Made by a program: the position numbers and the translations under genes
In this document: one piece after another, positions 61,461 through 64,000 of the stretch
Position numbering within the stretch: position 1 is the stretch's first letter
Layout of the letters: the number at the start of each line of letters is the position of its first letter
The notes under the pieces: generated by a model
The model's input: only the letters and a program-made list of their open reading frames with translations
Told to the model about the DNA's origin: nothing
The model's database searches: none
From: Phallusia mammillata
Lineage: Eukaryota; Chordata; Ascidiacea; Phlebobranchia; Ascidiidae
DNA length: 64,000 nt
Assembly (NCBI GenBank): GCA_003260075.1
Contig: QLIY01000264.1
Location: 81,597-145,596, forward strand
Reading direction: 5' to 3'

Positions 61461-62457
61461 CTATTCATAAAATCTCTTTATCTTGTCAGCAGCCTTTTTC
61501 ACTTCTTCACCATCGTATTTACCTTCAGCATTGGATGGAAAAATCCTGGGACAAAAAAAAACTAGTTACAGAAATAATCAACTATTGGTGTTAATTACTT
61601 TTGGCTGTTCAGAAAAAAATGACTCACCAATCAATAATCTCCTTTGCTCCTACTCTACGCCATTCGGCTTTTTGTTGTTGAATTTTGGTAATTTGTTCCT
61701 GTCTATCTGTAGATTTTTCATGAATGAAAGAAACATCCAAATAATGGTGGTTAAAAACCGCCTGCAACTTGCCACTGCATCCATTATCAATTGCCAACTT
61801 AATGAGAGACGACCTCGGAAAGTCTTTTAAGTATTCGTAAACCAGCCAACTTTTTACGTGACACTTTGCTATTTCGAACACAATTCCAAAAAACAATTGA
61901 CGATATTTCGGTTGTAGATCGGCCATGTTTTGCTCCATGTATTTTGAATATTGCTCAGGCAAAGTGGAACGAAACTGTTTAATAGTTTCGTTATCCAAAC
62001 CAATATAACGTGGGTCATTTTGCCTCTCCTGACATGTTTTGTCATCAAAAGCTCTTGGCCAATTTCCTTTATCTTTATCCGATTCAGCCAAAACACTTCT
62101 TGGTTCAAACCAATAATTGCAAAACACAGTCAATGAAGTATCTGCTTCGTTGTTGACATAAAATACGAAACAATTTCCATCTTTCATCCAAGTTTCGTTG
62201 TTTGTGAGTGAAATCAACATTCGGAGAACTTGTTTGCCATTTAGATTACCAATGTCCATTTTGTAATATTGGAGACTTGCAAATGAAACTGTCTTTCCTT
62301 TGTTTCTGAAGTCTACCATTCTGTTTTCCAGCTGTTCACGAAATGCTTCGTGAAACCCTGGATGCGGTTTTAACTGAATATTTGAATCAACATCATCATT
62401 TTCAGCTTCACTGGTTATGTTTAACAAATCAAGCACGTTTTGAAACGACAAACGCAT
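61461..62457 (-). CDS. Tandem-array protein, copy 4 (intact)
   Basis: Exon 1 (62457-61628) starts MRLSFQNVLDLLNITSE, preceded by TTTGCAGA. Exon 2 (61544-61461) reads FPSNAEGKYDGEEVKKAADK and ends at TAG. The phase-2 junction gives Trp. The product is about 305 residues with every family motif (NLNGKQVLRMLISLTNNE, MKDGNCFVF, NNEADTSLTVF, GNWPRAFDDKTC, QPKYRQLFFGIVFEIAKCH, LAIDNGCSGKLQAVF). It differs from copy 1 in a few extra residues near the N-terminus. The function and family are unrecognised; it looks cytosolic. Confidence 0.8.
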
Positions 62458-63059
62458 TCTGCAAACCTAACTCTTTTGTCTGTTTTTCAAATTTTGTTCA
62501 ACTGACTCTGCTTGTTCCAAACATTCAGAAGGACTTCTCCACAGCCGCTACGGTAATTTCGCGCAAATACCAATCGTGTAGCGGCGCATTGTCAACATGG
62601 GTTACGCTGAAATTGATCCCCTTTACGACTTTTGTAACACAGGTAACAATCAAACAAGTGATAACTTTAGTTTCGCTTCGCAGAAACTAGTGGCACAGGT
62701 CACGCGATTGCCACACTGTCGTAATAAATTTCAAAATAATAAGAAAGATGGTTTAGCATATGTTGCTGTTGCACAAACACTATGGTTTATCATGAAAAGT
62801 TTGTGCATTCACCATAGGTATTGTGATGTGAAGTGAAACACGGTGATCAATAGTCTGCCTAAATATTCATACTACATGGGGTGAACAGTTGATTCGCATT
62901 AAATCTAGACATTTGGTGTTTAACGTGTAATATACTTTTACTCCTAACTGATATTAGAGGACCAGTGGGGCAAAGGGGTGGGTGTATAGGGCGATGCACA
63001 ACAATCGACACACTACCATACATCAATCTCAAAACCATACATTGGTTTTGTGTCGCTTG

Positions 63060-63559
63060 GTGTCGCCACAAACCAAGATATCTTGGATTTCTGCGTTGTA
63101 GGTTGCATGCTTTTTCATCAAATGCCTTAGACCAGTTTCCTCGTTCTTCTTCGTTCTCTGCAACGGCACCTCTTGTTTCAATGCAATATTTTCAGTATTT
63201 TTCATTGAAAAAGTATTTTTCATTTTATATTTTCATACTATAACTGCATTTTCTCCGACATCGTTTACACAGCACACGAAACAATTTCCATCTTTCATCA
63301 ACTCCTCGTTGTTTGTTAGTGATATCAACATTCGAAGAATTTGTTTTCCGTTTAACTCGCCAATTTCAATTTTGTAATATTCAAAATTGGAAATTGCAAT
63401 AAATTTTCCTTTTTTTAGGTAGTGCTGTAGTTTTCCTTCCAGAAACTGCCTAAATTGTCCCTCAAAGTTGGGCATCTCCTGAATGTTTGGAAAATCGTTG
63501 TCGTCTACTTCAACAGTGATGCTTAGCAAGTCAAGGACTTCTTCAAATGACAAACTCAT
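63060..63559 (-). pseudogene. Tandem-array copy 5, truncated
   Basis: The N-terminal part from ATG 63559 (MSLSFEEVLDLLSITVEVDD) runs to about 63233, through ELNGKQILRMLISLTNNE and MKDGNCFVC, then diverges where others have NEPDTSLTVF. A second piece at about 63185-63060 in another frame matches the following family segment (EERGNWSKAFDEKAC), and the homology then stops. The rest of the gene is absent. The N-terminal 215 bp are repeated identically at 63572-63786. Confidence 0.65.
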
Positions 63560-63571
63560 TTCCCCCCCCCC

Positions 63572-63786
63572 TTCCGTTTAACTCGCCAATTTCAATTTTG
63601 TAATATTCAAAATTGGAAATTGCAATAAATTTTCCTTTTTTTAGGTAGTGCTGTAGTTTTCCTTCCAGAAACTGCCTAAATTGTCCCTCAAAGTTGGGCA
63701 TCTCCTGAATGTTTGGAAAATCGTTGTCGTCTACTTCAACAGTGATGCTTAGCAAGTCAAGGACTTCTTCAAATGACAAACTCATT
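63572..63786 (-). repeat. Exact duplicate of copy 5 N-terminus across a 10-C run
   Basis: Identical to about 63345-63559 as far as I can compare, and joined to it by the 10-C run 63562-63571. Its ATG at 63786 has a different, normal-looking 5' flank (CTACACACGTAAAA), without the TTTGCAGA seen in copies 1, 3 and 4. Most likely a single gene start entered twice by the assembly; the ATG at 63786 is then the true start of copy 5. From 63790 to the window end I see no further gene. Confidence 0.7.
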
Positions 63787-64000
63787 TTTACGTGTGTAGC
63801 GGTTACAACACTATTGTGCAATGTTTATGAAAACGATTGCATGTTATTTCGCAATAACGTTTCACACCACGAAATGGAAATGTTTACCCTCATTTCTGCA
63901 TAGACTAATGTTTATATTTCCGTTTCTATGGTAGTCATAAGTTATTTTCAGCCATTTTTCGGGTTCCAGAAAGATCTAACAGTAAACATAGTGTTTATTC

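Overview
This window is eukaryotic nuclear DNA. Genes are split into many short exons with GT-AG introns (two likely GC-AG), the sequence is AT-rich, and introns and intergenic DNA are full of short hAT-type MITEs with 8-bp target duplications. The gene content (secreted H-type lectin proteins, an NLR with NACHT and LRR, a CLCA protein ending in a chitin-binding domain, and a tandem family I do not recognise) and the compact organisation fit a tunicate, perhaps an ascidian such as Ciona, best. That assignment is inference. All exon models were joined by hand from splice signals and reading phase.

Layout. 1-2.2 kb: the 3' end of a plus-strand gene, C0, a third paralogue of the two large lectin genes. 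2.0-4.2 kb: a patchwork of near-duplicate fragments joined by runs of 10-11 C. 5.8-12.0 kb (minus): an NLR gene, perhaps extended to 14.35 kb by an N-terminal helical segment. 17.0-20.5 kb (minus): a disordered, proline-rich protein of unknown function. 22.3-31.0 kb and 32.6-42.1 kb (minus): two tandem ~24-exon paralogues, C1 and C2. Each encodes about 1,100 residues: signal peptide, H-type lectin domain, Gly-rich collagen-like and Cys-rich segments, a long helical region and a conserved C-terminal module. The duplication unit includes promoter and 3' flank. 44.2-52.4 kb (plus): a 19-exon CLCA gene with an HEWAH metalloprotease motif, a VWA domain and a C-terminal peritrophin-A/CBM14-like domain. 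It is divergent from C2. 53.3-54.9 kb (plus): a small unknown gene. 55.0-63.8 kb (minus): a tandem array of a two-exon, ~300-residue family with two intact copies and several damaged, truncated or duplicated ones.

How the genes may work together (inference). The two C genes and the CLCA gene all encode predicted secreted proteins with sugar- or chitin-binding modules, and all have TATA boxes close to the ATG. This would suit an epithelial or mucosal barrier or defence role, with the NLR as a cytosolic sensor nearby. No functional link is shown by the sequence.

Caveat. Every homopolymer of 10 or more G/C here is poly-C on the plus strand. Many are exactly 10-11 nt and sit at joins between near-identical copies of local sequence. 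One further local duplication is joined at an N. These look like assembly joins of allelic fragments and damage several gene models.
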